DNA of 5,974 nucleotides from Patescibacteria group bacterium (GTDB taxonomy: Bacteria; Patescibacteriota; Microgenomatia; UBA1400; MFAQ01): the NCBI GenBank assembly GCA_018817845.1, contig JAHITH010000089.1, positions 1-5,974 of the forward strand. Reading direction: 5' to 3'. Positions 5,552-5,974 of this stretch are shown here, one piece after another. Numbering within the stretch: the first letter of the stretch is position 1; each line of letters begins with the position of its first letter. The notes beneath the pieces are model-generated. The model did not search any database and was not told the DNA's origin. It saw only the letters and a list, made by a program, of their open reading frames with translations. Made by a program: the position numbers and the translations under genes.

Positions 5552-5557
5552 ATTATA
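5552..5557 (-). promoter_or_regulatory. Perfect TATAAT -10 box before trmD
   Basis: On the minus strand a consensus TATAAT is followed by exactly 6 nt (ATCTTT) and then the trmD ATG at 5545, so the expected transcription start is the A of the ATG itself: a leaderless mRNA. No good -35 is present: 17 bp upstream lies AGCCAG inside the palindromic repeat. An AAGGAAG stretch just upstream of the box is too far from the ATG (about 12-14 nt) for a standard ribosome-binding site, though it could serve a longer transcript coming from the recombinase gene. Confidence 0.45.
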
Positions 5558-5568
5558 CTTCCTTATCC

Positions 5569-5594
5569 GTCATTCTGGCTTGTCCAGAATCTTT
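5569..5594 (+). repeat. Palindromic repeat, copy 2
   Basis: Identical over 26 bp to positions 3443-3468, with the same ATTCTGG-CTTGT-CCAGAAT hairpin. It lies in the 49-bp gap between the recombinase and trmD genes and directly abuts the recombinase stop codon (TAA, 5597-5595 on the minus strand). Read on the plus strand the hairpin is followed by CTTTTT (5591-5596), the shape of an intrinsic terminator, which would act on antisense read-through from the plus-strand cluster. Read in the direction of the flanking genes there is no T-run. Confidence 0.85.
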
Positions 5595-5974
5595 TTACAA
5601 CGGACTCTTAATATTTTTTAATTTAGGATTTGTCACTTTAGTATATATTTGCGTAGTTCTAATATTCGCATGTCCCAACAACTCCTGCACGTATCTTACA
5701 TCAACTCCATTTTCCAGCAAGTGGGTAGCAAAACTGTGCCTCAAACTATGAAACGTAGCCAGTTTTTGAACCTTAGCCTTTCTTAAAGCACTTCTAAAAA
5801 CCTTTTGCAAAGATGTCGTAGTCAGCTTACCTCCGCGACTACTTTCAAAAACAAAACCATTCTTAGGTTTATCACCAATCATATTTGTAATATCAGAAAC
5901 CAGTTTTTCAGGGAAAATACTTATACGATCCTTTTTCCCTTTAGCATTTTTAATATGAATAGTTAGCTCGTCGC
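5595..5974 (-). CDS. Tyrosine recombinase (XerC/D or integrase type), C-terminal part, runs off window
   Basis: Catalytic domain of a site-specific tyrosine recombinase that cuts and rejoins DNA through a 3'-phosphotyrosine link. The frame continues past the internal ATG at 5882 to the window edge; 125 residues are visible and the N-terminal core-binding domain is outside. Numbering from the first visible codon: N-A-K-G-K-K-D-R (9-16) is the beta-hairpin with the catalytic lysine (probably K11); [12 protein letters not shown] starts at H75, with R78; L-L-G-H-A-N gives H101; T-T-Q-I-Y gives nucleophile Y110. The first catalytic arginine is off the window. The ending K-N-I-K-S-P-L resembles archaeal XerA and integron-integrase-like proteins, which often continue with Asp; here the stop and palindromic repeat follow at once. 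All visible catalytic residues are intact, so it is probably active. It may be the chromosome-dimer resolvase or a mobile-element integrase; the window does not decide. It lies upstream of trmD on the same strand, 49 bp apart. Confidence 0.95.
   Translation of the reverse strand, partial: DELTIHIKNAKGKKDRISIFPEKLVSDITNMIGDKPKNGFVFESSRGGKLTTTSLQKVFRSALRKAKVQKLATFHSLRHSFATHLLENGVDVRYVQELLGHANIRTTQIYTKVTNPKLKNIKSPL

Noticed and set aside
3443..5594. The two palindromic repeats as ends of a composite mobile element
   Set aside because: They enclose ordinary genes including trmD and lack a transposase, and both lie in the same orientation on the plus strand with no target-site duplication seen.

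Overview
The window is AT-rich and reads as a stretch of a candidate-phyla-radiation (Patescibacteria) genome, most likely Microgenomates-like. The signs are: closely packed genes that overlap or lie a few bases apart; almost no Shine-Dalgarno sequences; a CAP/SCP-domain protein whose N-terminus (a P-H-H-K-N-N-x-K-P stretch, one membrane segment, then an I-L-G-F-A motif) is of a kind I associate with this group; and a SurA-like protein without its isomerase domain. TGA acts as a normal stop (ends of the first two genes), so the recoded Gracilibacteria/SR1 code is not in use. The lineage call is inference from gene style; no rRNA is present.

Positions 1-4862, plus strand: seven genes in a row, every one with a signal peptide or membrane segment. 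They are (1) a secreted Ig-like surface protein with a C-terminal membrane tail, cut by the window start; (2) a membrane-anchored CAP/SCP protein; (3) a small three-helix membrane protein overlapping it by ATGA; (4) a secreted helical protein of unknown function; (5) a small single-pass protein with a proline-rich outer tail, overlapping gene 4; then a 47-bp gap with a short palindromic repeat; (6) a membrane-anchored SurA-N-like chaperone without parvulin domain; (7) a membrane-anchored SagB-type nitroreductase-fold protein. This looks like an envelope gene cluster in which most proteins act outside the cytoplasmic membrane. No substrate or joint function can be read from the sequence.

Positions 4829-5974, minus strand: trmD (tRNA m1G37 methyltransferase), whose 3' end overlaps the nitroreductase gene tail-to-tail by 34 bp, and upstream of it the C-terminal part of a Xer/integrase-type tyrosine recombinase that runs off the window. 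The 49-bp gap between them holds a second identical 26-bp copy of the palindromic repeat and a perfect TATAAT placed so that transcription would begin at the trmD ATG.

The most interesting signals are non-coding or sub-genic: the pair of identical palindromic repeats in short intergenic gaps; a -10 box exactly 6 nt before the ATG of two different genes (possible leaderless mRNAs); a GC-rich palindrome inside trmD that coincides with an apparent 7-residue linker insertion and shares a 12-mer with a GC-rich island in the surface-protein gene; and an extracytoplasmic nitroreductase-like protein lacking several usual FMN-phosphate ligands. No CRISPR array, tRNA, rRNA or insertion sequence was seen, and no defence system could be supported. 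All gaps without a gene are shorter than 50 bp.
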